From assembly GCA_019614645.1 (NCBI GenBank), contig JABWDB010000009.1, positions 5,747,501 through 5,811,500 on the forward strand: DNA of 64,000 bases. Reading direction: 5' to 3'. The notes under the pieces are model-generated. The model was given only the letters and a program-made list of their open reading frames with translations, made no database searches and had not been told where the DNA came from. Below, in pieces: positions 37,161-49,048 of the stretch. How positions within the stretch are numbered: position 1 is the first letter of the stretch; every line of letters begins with the position of its first letter. The position numbers and the translations under genes are program-made. This DNA is from Stratiolaelaps scimitus (lineage: Eukaryota; Arthropoda; Arachnida; Mesostigmata; Laelapidae).

Positions 37161-39930
37161 GTTCAGGAGCAACGCTCCCGTTATGCGTGGCATCGTGTCG
37201 CTGTCTCTTCCGCCTAGAACAGAAGAAATCGCAGAAAGTCGTCTGCGTTGCGTTTCTATTCCTAATAGAACCCCCTCATCTCCCCCACTCCCCTCTCTGT
37301 CTCTTGCTGATTTTCCTCCGAAGACGAACTCATGGCTCGCCTCTCCTTCGCGACGAGTAGCTTTCTAGTGCTCAGTCACCACCTGTCATTTTTCTGTATT
37401 CCTTTTCAGTATCGCCTTTTCTTTTTAGCTCGGCGTTTTTGCCACCCTGTTTATCACTCAGATCGCGTATGCATCAGCGATATATAACAGCAGGCGGCCG
37501 AAGCATAGCAGTCATGGCGCCATGCGGAATCCATCTGCATAGAGAGAAGTCGGAAGCCTTCCCTTGGCTCCTCTTCGCGGGCCCTATGTCTCTGTCTCGC
37601 TCGCATGCCGAGACACTGCTATGGGCCCTGTACGAGACGCTGCCCGTATCCCCACTGGTTATAGTGAACACGAAAAATGCGAAGATGAAACAAATAGATA
37701 AAGAAAGAAGGGTCGGGAAATCGGGGGAAGGACCCAGCGTCCTGCCCACAGATCACACACGGCGTGCAGGGAACGAATAGCAACGGCGGGGGGGGGGACG
37801 GCGGCAGCCATCAAATTTATCTAAAATCCAGGACACGTCCTCGTCGTCGTCGTTTTCCTTGCGCGGAATTCTCGAGAAGAGCATCCGATTCCATGAGCCG
37901 TCGCTGCATCAACGAGCAATTGCGAGCCTGTTCGTCCCCGCCGGCCTGTTCTTAGACGCCCTCATCGAATTTCCTTGTCGATGTTTTCTTCGCTGTCAGC
38001 TGATGCCGACGCATCGGACACGCAGCCGTTGTAGCCGGCTTACTACAGTAACACTTCGAACGCGATGTAAGTGGAGCAACAAGTTGATGTAGAAATTGAC
38101 TGTTTCCTGACTGCACGTTGCGCATACAGTATGGGAAAATGCGAAATGGGACGAGCTAGATGGATAAGACCGATGTATTATCTGATATTTTATGCCTATA
38201 TAGCATATCTGAATGCACTTAAACATTGCCACCACAAATATTGCCCATCGATAGGCTGTACGCGATCGAGACAAAGTGATGGAAGGAGAGTCAAGCCGAA
38301 AATCGCGACTCTACACGCCTTACATAGAATACGACCGCTCGTGCTAATTACAGGTCGGCCACCAATTGCAGTTACGGCCGCTGTTAACAACCGTCCGCAA
38401 TTACTATGCGCAGGCAACTTGCTCAACCTGCCCTGGCTGACTCGTTCTTTCCAACGCAGAGGCGGGACACGGCTCTCGCTCTCTCTCGTCCCAGTACAAG
38501 ATCATGGAGCAGACCAATGTTAACTGTGAAGTTTCTAACCTTCCACTGGTTTCGAACGTCTGCTTCGTCTCCCCCCTTCTCTCCGACCTTTCCCGAAGCT
38601 CGGCGTCTCTGTCAAGACGCAGTCAGGCGGATCAAGTCGTCCCACCTGAACAAGTGTGCGTGTCAAGTCATTCTTGTCGTGAGCTAACGAAGTACACGCA
38701 CACCCCAGGGTAAAGAAGGGGGATTTTCAAGGATTCCTTTTCTATGCGTGCCCAGATGACGTATGCGGAGAACTGTGCAATAAAGTTCACTGAGTAACCG
38801 TTTTTTTTTAAACGGCGACGTCGTCCCCGCTTTTACTCTCGAACTCTCTCTCTCAGAAGTGGAATCTCGCGTAGGTCTAAACGATCAGCCTTACTGGGTG
38901 TTCTCTAGAAAGCAGACCTTTCCATCTTCTTTACGTGCAGCCATGCCTAGTTGAGCAATCTGTAGAGGTACGCGTTTGTCAGGCAGCGTTCTGTTCTGTC
39001 ATAGACAACAACAGCAACAACAACGACAACTCGGAAGAAGTAGAAATGTAATTTTTTTTCGCACCTATCGGCTTATTCTTCGACGCAGCTGCCTATTGGA
39101 CAACGTTGCTTGCTGCTGTGTCATCTAACCCGTACACTAGAAAATAATGGACATGTTAAGAATGGTTCAGCCAGCTGTCCCCTGCCGGCGTAAGCAGCCA
39201 CCAAGTGCATCACAGTCAGTCGGTCAGCCAGCTACACCTTCTTTCGCTGACCATCGATAGACACCCGTCTTCCCTTGAATTATCATATTCGAATTTGCTT
39301 TTGCTGTTTAAACGCGTTGTCAGCTGATGTCGGCCGGTCCGCCTGGCTCGCCTTTCTCTTCATGAAGATATCATCATCAACAACAACAACGGCAGTGCCA
39401 GCAGCCACCGACAGTACCACCGCCGACACGAATATCGAGTCAGCAACATTGCCGGCATGCTGTCCCTTAAAGAACAATGCCTTTGGCCTCAAACGTTTGG
39501 TCGATGTCCGGCGGATCTTCACATCGGGGGAGAGATGAGCCCGTACAATACTATAGGAACTGCCGGATAGCGGAATGGGAACGGCAAGAACAACAACAAC
39601 AATAACAACGGACTGCCTACGCCAGTGAGTGCTTCCTTTAGCGCACGGTTGCGGGAGACGTGGTCGCCTCCAGCAGCACGGCGATATGAATTTGTTCAAT
39701 CAAAGAGCTGAACGCCGAAACGGGGAAAAGTCGCTCTTTGAACTTCTCACACGAGCACCGAATGCGGTTGAGCAGAAAGCGAAAACGGCACCTTCGAGAT
39801 GAGAAAACAATCGTTTCATATAGCGAAATCGAGGACGCCGCCTAGCAATCTTTAGCGGGGCTGGCTCCGGCCGGGGCGTACATCGGAACATAGGTGAGAA
39901 TGAATGATGGGCAAGAACAACAACAGGGAT

Positions 39931-40001
39931 ATATATATAACCGGTACAGCCCATAGATATATATATATATATATATACCGGGCTGTACCGGTTCTATGTA
40001 T
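39931..40001. repeat. Perfect-arm hairpin around a (TA)n loop
   Basis: The 14-bp arms AACCGGTACAGCCC (39939-39952) and GGGCTGTACCGGTT (39980-39993) are exact reverse complements. They enclose 27 nt that is mostly TA repeat. Beyond one mismatch (39938/39994) seven more positions pair outward, counting one G-U, giving a 22-position stem with 21 pairs. It could form a cruciform in DNA or a miRNA-precursor-like fold in RNA, or be a very short palindromic mobile element. I cannot tell which. Confidence 0.75.
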
Positions 40002-41162
40002 TTGTGAGTTATATGTAGATGTGGCTGCTGCATTCCCACCACCAGAACATCTGCCTGCCATTATTGGGTCGTAACCAGAGCCAGAGTTGTAGATCTCTAA
40101 CACTTCCCTAACACAACTAGCGTCCAGCGGTGGCAAATGACAACACAATACCAGCTACAATATCACCTACGTCAACAATGTGATATCATAACTATAACCA
40201 TCAAAGATCACCGGAGAGCAAAGTCAGAATTCCTCGGCCGGCTGTTCTAACAAGGTTAGTGCCAGTCTATGCAACAGTCGCGCCCATAGTGATCACGAAG
40301 TCAGGGCGAGCTGTAACTACCGAGTCGTTGTGAGTAGCAGAAATGCAAACGGCCGTTACAATCAAGAGGCAAAGAGAGAGCGAGACGCAGAGAGAGAGAG
40401 AGACAGAGCGAATACAAGATGAAGACAAAGACGCTGTAAATGGTGTCCAGAGCCTGTGCGATACACGAGTGGATCGTGGACAACAACGAATCAGTGCTAC
40501 TACGGACGAGTGGCCGATGGCGAAGTGTGCGAGCTAGCGATTGGCACTCGATTGAGCAGCGCCTACCGGCCCCGGCGGCTGGTAAACGCCGGCGGTTGTG
40601 GGAAGCCGAGCCGAGCGCGGCAGAAGAAGCAGTTAATGATGTGACCTATAAAGGCAAACAAGCACAGGTGGCGCAAGGGCTCGGCAAACCACCGAATCGA
40701 TGAGCGGTGGGGGGAGGGGAGGGGACTGCTGCCGAGGTAACGGAGGAGGATACTGTTGTCCTAACAACAGAACAACGGCGACAGAACCAACTTCACAATG
40801 CAGCTCCGCGAATATCGCTCTTGCGTTGTTGTTGCTGTTGTTGTTTGTGCCGCTGTTGTTCCTTCTATTACGACTCGCTGCTACCGAGTTATGTCGCGAT
40901 CGTCTCGCCTCCGATCACACACACACACACGCAGTGCTTCTATCGCCGCTGCTCTCTTCTTTCCGATTACGTCGTGTGCTCTTATATTCCTATGCACAAC
41001 TGAGAACATCCTGATCATTGACGAACGATCAGGCAACGAGACAACGAGAGAGAAGACTCGAATGAATCTGAATAGTGCCGATGATTCTCGAAACGTTGTA
41101 GTCCGGCCTGCTATTCGCGGCCATGGCCGCTGATACCGCCGCTGCCGTTGTCGCTCGCCACG

Positions 41163-41235
41163 GCTGGCAACAACAACGACAACAACAACAACAATAGCAA
41201 CATCGAAGGCAGTAGCAGCAGCAGCAACAACAGAA
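41163..41235 (+). repeat. CAA/CAG triplet repeat cluster
   Basis: Runs of AAC and AGC units give poly-N then poly-S in one plus frame and poly-Q in another. The opposite strand gives the long Val/Leu/Cys-rich minus frames covering 40881-41613. Confidence 0.85.
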
Positions 41236-43340
41236 ATGAGCATCGGTGGCAAGCGACGAACAAGATTGTGGCTGGCGTAACGCGCGGAAGCGGCCCATCG
41301 AACAACGCATACATCGCCCTGGGCCACAAGCAGATGCGGTGCCGGGGTGGACGCAGCCGCGGTGCCACATAGGCGGCGGCGGCGGCGCCGCCAACAACAC
41401 CAGCAGCAGCAATGGAATAGAGCGTGGACGAGCAAAGGCAGAGCCCCCCTCGCCAGAGCAGATCGGGGAACGTCGGCGGATCGGGCCGCAGCGTTGTGTG
41501 TTACCAACAACTGGCTGGCATTTGTTGCTGTTTATCGTCGTCGTCGTCGTAGTCGGCAGCAACAACATCAGCATCATTGTCATCATCGTCTGCGTCGTCG
41601 TATCCACAGGCATCGGAACTTGGGACAGCGAGAATGGTTGATAACAACGGCACGGAGGAACACGGACATGAAGGCGCGCACGTAATGCTATCGGAACAGA
41701 GATTTCGTGTGCGGCCTTTGGCCTTCATCGCAAGCAGTAAGCAAGCAAATACACAAACGATTCGACTCTCCTAGGTGGTAGACTTCTGATTCCTATGACG
41801 ATAGTGGTAGCAGTTGTAGTAGTAATAGCAATGAGGTGATGGTGATGATCGGCAAAATAATGATTGGCGATGACGTTGCTTCCAGTCATCGCGGACGGAC
41901 GTTACCGCCGCCGCCGATGCTGATGATTGGAACGACAATGACCATAGCAATCTCAAGTCGCGATCCTCGCAACCAACAGGACCCGCGGTGCGGCTGCTGT
42001 GATCGGAATAGAAAGAAGGGACACAGTGATGAACCCAATCCAATTGCAGTGGCGCGAACCATCGATTCCTCGTCAATCCATCGTGTGTAAGGACGATGAC
42101 GACGACGGCGGCGGCGGCAGCAGCAGCGGCTGCAACGAGCCCTCGATAGATTCATTAGAAAGGAGAGCGACAGCAGAGGCGGACGTTGCGTCGCTCTGGC
42201 AACGCTCGTCAGTAATAACTGCTACGACGTTTAGACTTGTTCGTCGGGCGGATCGTATGGGAGGTGTCCGTCTGTACCACCCTCAAGATGTCTCCAACCC
42301 AACCCAGCCTTGCCGTAGCATAGCCCACCCTACCGAACCCACTTCACTGAGATGGAGGTATCTGGGAGGACAGAGGAAGAAGACTGATCGAGACAGAGCA
42401 GAAGGCATTGGCCAACAAGGAAAAAGATGATATATCTATCTATCTATATCCAGATGTGAATTTGTACATGTCGGGATTTTAGGGGGCCGCCGGACAGCGG
42501 CTGGCGAACGTCGGACTGCCCACGACGGTCGAACACAATGGCGGCGGCGGCTGCGGCGGCGGCGGCAATGACAAATATCTATAATTTAAAAGTGACTTCG
42601 CTATGTTCCTCCTTGCTCCACTTACTGCACGCGCGACGCTAACGCAACGGGCTAACCGAGTCCACTCGAGCGAGAGACGACACACAGTCGCTCTCACCCT
42701 GCGTCCCGGCACTGCGAGGAGAGGATCTGCCGTTCGTAATTTAAGTCAAGTCCAACCGTTTAGCTGTAAGGCCACTCGTATCCACTCAAAATGACGAAAG
42801 CTGAAAAATAGATCAAACGCGTTCACGATCGAAGAAAGATGACGATCGGAAGCCGCGCGAACGACTGCCAGCGAAATAGAGATGACCAAGATCGAAGTAG
42901 CTGCTTCATCTGCTATCGGCGATAGGAGTAGTCGACGATGAGGTGACAACGGCGCGAACCTATAGAAGAAATGGTAGCTGGGGGGGGGTCACGACGTATG
43001 GCCGCGTGGAGGGGGGAGAGATGATTTTCGAACGACGACGAGGGGTCAGGCGAGCGGGAAAAGTGAACAATTCGGGCAGTGGAGGCGGTGGAGCCAGCAA
43101 TGCGTCGGCGGCGACGGCGGCGGCGGCGACGGCGACGTTTGCTGCTGCTGCTGCTGCTGTCGCTGATCCCGAGCTTGTGGTGATGTGTAGGGGGGGGAGG
43201 GAACCGACACAATTAGGTTATCAGAGGGCGCTTAGGATACACGAAGAGACTGGTCACATGAAGGCTATTGAGAACATGGACAAGCCCATCCGAGGTATCC
43301 AGTGCTCAAAAACGGTGATTTTCCTACTTTCAGGATATAG

Positions 43341-43464
43341 GTTCCGTCGAGCATTGAGGGAGAAGAGGAGAAGAAAAGGCTTACGCGTTCGTCAATGGCT
43401 AAAGAAAAGAATCAGAAGATCATCCAGCTCCGCTTACTCATTGGAGATATTCTTACAAGATCAG
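43341..43464 (+). CDS. Candidate internal exon, charged helical segment
   Basis: A T-rich tract (TTTTCCTACTTTCAG at 43333, continuing GATATAG to 43340) provides two possible acceptors, and the donor is AGATCAG before GTGGGC. From 43341 one frame is open for 41 codons plus one base: VPSSIEGEEEKKRLTRSS, then a segment rich in K, Q, I and L. This suggests a charged linker running into an amphipathic helix. With the upstream acceptor a different frame, rich in Arg, is open instead. No family is recognised. Confidence 0.25.
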
Positions 43465-43914
43465 GTGGGCAGCAATAGTGCAGGCAATTGCTGATTCGTA
43501 GGCCCTCAGCATCACGTATAGTAGTAGTACATCGAAAGCATGGATCATTTTTTTCGGCGGGCGATTTCTTTGCCACAGTGCCTTGGAAGCCACATAGCCA
43601 GGCTCGTGCAAAGGCTGGCTCTCCAGGGCACATTGTAGGCTTAGATACCCGTTTGGAGCACCACGATAGACAATCTTGATTGTGTTTTGATTATAGCGTT
43701 CCTAAAGAAAGAGCTAGTCGCAGGCGTAAGGGAGGAATATACTAGGAGTTCTTTTTATAGTCAACCCCGTCCTTAGCTGCTGTACAACGCGAGTTGCTGC
43801 CAAGCTTAAGATGAGCCAAGAGCAATCAGCCGCAGAGCAGTATCGGCTTCTTTTTCTCGACAAACGAAAATCTTTAGTAAAACGAACATGCTAACACATA
43901 TTATATCTGTTAGC

Positions 43915-44005
43915 CCGACGAGAGAAACGAGCGTTCGACGACGGATTGCACAATCGAATCATGGGAGATATATCATCGAATTTCGGGTTACAGAGATTGC
44001 AAACG
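43915..44005 (+). CDS. Weak candidate internal exon
   Basis: An ATATCTGTTAG acceptor and a strong donor (AAC before GTAAGTAGC) enclose 91 bases open in all three frames. The frame whose phase would continue from 43464 reads RREKRAFDDGLHNRIMGDIS. With all frames open and no third-position bias, the case rests only on the splice signals. Confidence 0.18.
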
Positions 44006-44150
44006 TAAGTAGCTCTGCACGCGAAGGTAAAGCTAGAGATCACCATGCTTCAACGTCTCATCAATCAACATCACTCAAGTCAATATCATCATTGTACGTC
44101 CACCGCATATTGTATCTCCAAGTCGTGCTCATGTTTACAATAACTACTAA

Positions 44151-44486
44151 GCATCGCTAATATACGGCTCCGTCGATATAGTAAACTGCTTTCTGCAAGT
44201 TCTGCTGACAGGCGTATTCGCTAAAATCGTCTCACGTCATCCGCTTTTCGGTGGTCGTCGGCAACCGAGCAGCCGCGGCAATATAGACGATAGGACGCCT
44301 AACCTCATTGAGCCTGAAACTCGAAATGATTGCAGCAATCTCCTATTGTTCAAGCGTCTTGCTGCTTGCCACCCCGCGTTAGTTGTCGATGTTCCACCGC
44401 TGTTCCATGTCCCCAAGGCCAAATTGGCCCCAAGAAGAGGCCGACTGGCTGCCAAAGGTGAAATAGGGGGTGGTGGTGGTGGTTGA
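44151..44486 (+). CDS. Open frame, possible exon, low confidence
   Basis: A plus-strand frame runs open from 44151 to a TGA at 44484-44486. A TGCTGACAG acceptor at 44211 and an AAAG before GTGAAA donor at about 44457 could bound a coding exon reading VFAKIVSRHPLFGGRRQP at its start. The opposite strand has a longer Pro-rich frame (44683-44237), so strand assignment is unsafe. Confidence 0.18.
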   Translation, partial: ASLIYGSVDIVNCFLQVLLTGVFAKIVSRHPLFGGRRQPSSRGNIDDRTPNLIEPETRNDCSNLLLFKRLAACHPALVVDVPPLFHVPKAKLAPRRGRLAAKGEIGGGGGG

Positions 44487-44751
44487 GGGTCAGCAGCAGC
44501 AGCAGCGGTGGAAAGGGGCACAATCCATCTTTCAGTGGCTTCTTTTCCAGAATCGACGCCCACTGAGCTCGTTGGATCCGGTCGGTTCTGAAGAACTCGG
44601 AACAACGTTGGGGCAGCCAACTTTCTGAATGACATCTTTAGTCCCGATTTTCCCAGACTACCCTCTCTTCTACCCGAGTGCATGGAGGTCTCCTATTTTG
44701 TGCCCCTAGGAGAAAGAAAAGGCCTATCTGAGCCGAGCTTTTCCACGGCGC

Positions 44752-45174
44752 GTGCCTGTGTCTGCTCCACCATCCCCCGACGCGTCCCCACCGCGTTCAC
44801 TGTCCTGTACAAACGGGCCGCCGGTTGGACGGATCTGGCCGTTCTCAAGAGAGAGGGCCCAACCCATACGCGTTTGGACGAGCGAGAATGAACCTCTGTT
44901 GCCGGGTCACCGCCACTCTCGTTTGCAGCCTGTGTACTTTCCTCAACCGCAGGGCAGCGCACGAGACAGCCTACCGCCGCCGCCTCCGTTCTTGACGCCA
45001 GTCGAAACTTTTAAGAGCCGCCTTGCTGACCGACGCCCACCAACGCGGCGACGTCTCGTTGCTGGCTCCTTGCGGCGCTCCCGGGGGACTGCTTGGCCTC
45101 ACCTCCTGTACCAGCGCCGATTGCTTTTAATTCACAACCTTCTTCCGAAGGCAAGTCCATCTCGGCGGCCCTAG
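44752..45174 (+). CDS. Proline-rich open frame ending in stop, doubtful
   Basis: An open frame of 140 codons to a TAG at 45172-45174. It is rich in Pro, Ser and Arg and contains ENEPLLPG, which resembles an acidic di-leucine sorting signal of membrane-protein tails. There is no ATG near its start, so it could only be the end of a spliced gene. The third-position bias matches the local base composition, so I cannot separate it from chance. Confidence 0.18.
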   Translation: MPVSAPPSPDASPPRSLSCTNGPPVGRIWPFSRERAQPIRVWTSENEPLLPGHRHSRLQPVYFPQPQGSARDSLPPPPPFLTPVETFKSRLADRRPPTRRRLVAGSLRRSRGTAWPHLLYQRRLLLIHNLLPKASPSRRP

Positions 45175-45677
45175 ACGCCAGCCACATTCGATTCACGCCA
45201 ACTGTCAATGTCTGCCCACCCACCTATTGACTTGCACGCAGAGAACTGTTTAAAGGACCAGCCGAAGGAACACCTGAGGGTCACGCGCAAGTTGAAGCCT
45301 TAGAACGCCCTTAACGCGTCCGGCTCGGCAGCAACGCAAGAAAACGGTAGACACTTCAAGCTTGATCTGTCCCATGTTCTTGGGACATTCGTCAGCGAAG
45401 GCCACTTACCAAAGAAAAACTTAACTTTTCAGCACAAGTTACAATAGTACGAGGGAAAAAACGAGAAAACGGAACGTAGAAAAACAACAGCCGAATGTTG
45501 AAGCAAAAATACGTGTACATATGTGCACATATCACGTTTATTATAGCCATGTAGGCACATCGAGCCTTAGCTGAAGTGCGTCCATCCATTTCAGTCGGAA
45601 CATGCTTCGGAGCTAGACTACTCGGCAAGGCGGACCCGGCTGTTCTGGCTAGGACCACCGCTGGCGGTCCATTGCTG

Positions 45678-45695
45678 CACACACACACACACACA
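45678..45695. repeat. (CA)n microsatellite
   Basis: Short pure CA run. Confidence 0.9.
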
Positions 45696-45973
45696 TAGAC
45701 ATACAAATGCACGCACATATCGAAGTGAGCCGGACGAGGATGGGCCGACTCCTCTGCCAACCGTCTTCAACCTTCTCAGGGAACCAGCACTCATCCGGCT
45801 GAGCCTCGCAGCGGGAAGGCAGGCCATCGCTCAACATTAGCGACTCTGCGCGACCAACGCACGGCGCAGCAACAGCGGCGGCGTACTTGCTGCAGTCTTA
45901 GCGGCAGACGTACTTGCCGTAAATGCATCCTTTACGAACGGCGGAGCAGGCGAGCAATTCGAGCATACATAGT

Positions 45974-46006
<33 letters not shown>

Positions 46007-46019
46007 GTGTGTGTGTGTG
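45974..46019. repeat. (TA)n-TG-(TA)n-(GT)n compound microsatellite
   Basis: TA tract, single TG step, TA tract, then a GT run. Confidence 0.95.
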
Positions 46020-46403
46020 ACGATCATACTATTCGTCCACGAACTGCCGCTGCCGCCGTATGCAGCAAGGAAGCAAAGAGAAAACTGAGTCGACAAACAA
46101 GACGAAGAGGAAAACGTAGAATGCCAACAAGAAATGTTATTAAATCCGACGAGTCGCTGGTCCCTCGGTCGGCCGGCCGCTTGGCTGGCTGGCTCGCTCG
46201 CTAGCTCATTCACTCCCTGCACTCACTATCTGGCGCAAGTGCGCTAGCAGGCGAGGTCGTCCCACCCGCCGTGCACCCAGCCGGATCGGTCCGTGTGTGT
46301 GAGGAGAGCCGGGATGTCGAAGAGGGAGAACGAGACGTACATAGGATTCGTCGTCGTTGTCGCTGCTGAGTGACGATACATTCTTTCGTTGGGTCTTGGG
46401 CCC

Positions 46404-46439
46404 GCTGCTGCTGCTGCTGATGAAGCTGCTGCTGCTGCT
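46404..46439 (+). repeat. (CTG)n triplet repeat
   Basis: Two CTG runs separated by ATGAAG. On the minus strand they encode poly-Q in one frame. Confidence 0.9.
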
Positions 46440-48554
46440 CGTCCACTGAGGGAGACGGATGATCGCGGTTCAGTGACGTCAACAAATGCTGTGTACAACG
46501 GCATCGTTCTGCCAACGGCAGAAGCGGCCTGAGCAAATGCGGAGCGACTAGCCAGTGAAGAGAAACACACACACGACACCGCAATAATACACCGACTATG
46601 TCAGCGTAGAGTACGCGGGGCGGCTCCGGCCGAGCAGCATCGATACGGTGGTAAGCTGCCGCCTCTCTGTGGTTCCCAGAGCGGGAGAGATCGCCCGTTC
46701 CAAGCTCGGCTTGGAGGACTTAAGAGGCAGCAACATGAATCGGGTTTCGTCCACACGTCATCACTTTGGCAAGCTCGGCCAGCACCGGGTCGTGAGATTA
46801 ACATGAGCACCGCAAATATATAACGTTGTGGTGTCCATCTCACCGTTACAGGGTTACTTACCAACGTCACTGGCCTACAATGCGGTAAACGACTGCCAAA
46901 TGTTAGCCGGCCTCTGCTTTCGACAAGTGCGAGCAAAACGTGTAAGAACAAAGATGCTATTGGCCAGCCCCTTCCCTTGAAACAAAGCGTGGATAGCACC
47001 CGTTGAAACGTTCATCGACAAATAGAACGTTTGGATTTTAATCAATTTCCAAGCGATCCGTCGAATACACGCGAAGACGGAATCCCCATTTCCGGGACAG
47101 TCGGCGCGACACACCAGTGCCAATATGCAAGTCGTATGCATATTACTTCCGTCGTAATGCGGGGATGAACTTGCCCGACTCCGACGTTCAGAAGCATTTT
47201 TCACGCCAACCTGATACAGTCGTACCCGTCGACGAATTGACACTCACAGACACTCGCTATGAAATACAGAAACGCATGCTCGAACAAGTCGTCCAGAACC
47301 AACTAGCTCTGTCGCTGTTACCAATGGCCGCTGGCTTCCGCAAGACAAAAGGCGCCAATACAACATCCGTCACACGGTGATTATCATTGCGGCAGACAAT
47401 GGTCGCTTAGCGCGGGTCGGCGCACAACATTGACGACACCGACCCCAGAATCAAGAACGAATGGGACCCAAAGCGGGATCGGGCATTTCTTCGTAACGCT
47501 TTCAAACTGTAACCATTACAGCCAGCGCGATATTCGTGCGCCTAACCCCCCTCGTCGTGATTTGGTTGACACAGCAATTGATCTTTTACTGTTAGATTAA
47601 TGGGTGAAGGTATACAACTGCTCGCATATTAGGTGAAGAAGCGTGACATGCGACCTATTTCGCACCAATAGAGTGGACTGAACGAACACAAATAAATGGC
47701 AGGCACAATACTCGCTAGGGATACCTAAAATTTCGCGGTTTCTTGACCTCACTGTGTCTATGTAGCTAACAGATAGGCGGTTTGGACGCATGCGCTGATC
47801 AAGTTTTCCACGAGTGCGTTCTTGCTATGATAATAATATAACACAGTATTCGACGAAATACTCTGTTCTTCTGAAAAAGCAGAACAACAACCATTGCTTG
47901 TGAAGGATATTGTTCAACATCTCCTGTACTTTAGGATATAAGACTTGATGCCAGCTCGCCGAGACTCTAATATATTTTCTCTAGGCAGACTTAATAGGTT
48001 CACCTGATAGAAACAAAGGTCATTAGTATCTATCTACCGTCGATACATCTCGTGTCTAAATGAACCTGAGTACGCAGAGCACGCCTAGACGGCCTGATGA
48101 ACACTGTAACCCCTGCGAGAATCTCATCTCTATATCTCCCATGGCCCACGAAGCTGGTCCAGCATGTGCTTGTTAATATCATCGCAGCAACATTGACACT
48201 GGTCAGGCAGCTATCGAGGGTCGCGCACATAGCACCGCGAGATATCGGTCTCTCGGTTGTTGTTCCTCTCTCGTTAGCTAGCCCGGATACGAAGCTCGCA
48301 CATACAAACGGTCGTGGCTGGGGTGGTCCATTGCTGCTGGAGTGGTCCGCAGCAAGCAGGCGCGGGTGCCGCTGGCTAGGACGGCACCAAGTAACATATA
48401 GGGCCATGCGCCTCTAGTGTACCACCGGTGATATATCAAGTACTTTCACGCCTGCCCGCCTCCGCCGATGAACTCTTCCTTGAGCCGTATGGCATCGCGT
48501 TTCAGCTATTTCTCTCTCTCGCTATTTCTCTCTCTCTCTCTTCCACCTTCTCAG

Positions 48555-48749
48555 CGATCTCCCGAAGCTGTTCGTACACGGTGCCACGACGGTCTTACCT
48601 GCAAAGAACGAACGCAATGGAAGGCATCTCGTTAGCTCACTCTCGTGCAAGGCTCAGTGGACACCATCTTGGGCGGGCCTCTCGATTGCCGGGTATCACA
48701 CAGCAGTGAGTGGGGCGCGGGCGAGCGCCAGGACCAACCAAGGACCAAG
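48555..48749 (+). CDS. Candidate exon of a two-exon 3' end
   Basis: A CT tract ends TTCTCAG at 48554. After one leading base, 64 codons are open (start DLPKLFVHGATTVLPAKN), ending with two bases before GTAAGCAAGC, a strong donor. The two-base carry-over fits the acceptor at 48882. The acceptor sits on a microsatellite, so it could be fortuitous, and the minus strand has its own splice-like signals inside this interval. Confidence 0.22.
48592..48637 (-). promoter_or_regulatory. Second ratchet-type recursive splice site
   Basis: On the minus strand, CTAAC (branch A at 48632) is followed by a pyrimidine-leaning tract, then TTCTTTGCAG joined directly to GTAAGACC. The junction lies between 48599 and 48598. 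Branch-to-AG distance is 33 nt. An AG lies 3 nt after the branch point, too close to be used. It is the same design as the site at 31864, on the same strand and 16.7 kb upstream in transcription order. An alternative is a first exon beginning ATGCCTTCC at 48619, which ends at this donor. Confidence 0.38.
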
Positions 48750-48882
48750 GTAAGCAAGCATCCCTCAAGATGCTTAATCATCAATTAACTGGGGCTCTGA
48801 TCGGAACGAAAGCCTCGCTCCCTCTGACGGGTAGAATCCCTCCTCCTCTCACCGCTTTTCTACGCTCCGTCCGCTTCTCCAG

Positions 48883-49048
48883 GCGTGTCGCAAGCGGAAG
48901 CCGTTGCTCGCTGCCGTTCGGTCATGATTGCAGGGACCGGATCCGAGCATGGGCCGTTGAGCTGTGCGACTGCCGGACGCCCGCGCGCGGCCTCGCCCTC
49001 CATGTTCAGCCGATTCCCCCTTCGCCACCCCCTCGATTAATAAAGTAA
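48883..49048 (+). CDS. Candidate terminal exon with stop codon
   Basis: The acceptor has a good pyrimidine tract (GTCCGCTTCTCCAG at 48882). One base completes the codon split from 48749. Then 54 codons, starting RVASGSRCSLPFGHD, run to TAA at 49046-49048. An AATAAA overlaps the last codons (49039-49044), too early to be the likely poly(A) signal. The translation is rich in Arg, Pro and Cys and is not recognised. Confidence 0.22.

Larger units (their letters stand above)
38780..43340. other. Repeat-rich non-coding stretch
   Basis: Contents are a small AT-closed hairpin (CCGTTT...AAACGG at about 38799), CAA/CAG-rich tracts at 39575-39610, 41163-41235 and 41380-41410, GTC runs at 41520-41560, a (CA)n run at 40915-40930, the hairpin at 39931, TCTA repeats near 42430 and GGC/GCG runs to 43160. 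The many long overlapping frames between 40.7 and 43.2 kb on both strands are explained by triplet repeats rather than by a gene. Confidence 0.5.
45175..48554. other. Mostly non-coding, several minus-strand donor-like sites
   Basis: No exon can be fixed here. Strong minus-strand donor motifs occur at about 45407 (TTTG before GTAAGTGG) and 46862 (ACGTTG before GTAAGTAA). The 46862 site follows a frame with a hydrophobic stretch (PIASLFLHVLLALVES). A plus frame at 47117-47380 reads naturally (for example NLPDSDVQKHF), but it lacks splice signals and third-position bias. Confidence 0.35.

Noticed and set aside
40881..41613. 209- and 194-codon minus-strand frames
   Set aside because: They are products of the CAA/CAG and GTC repeats, with several frames open at once.
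47117..47380. 87-codon plus frame with natural composition
   Set aside because: Its first codon is GTG, third positions are unbiased and no acceptor was found. It could be a real terminal exon, but nothing in the sequence separates it from chance.
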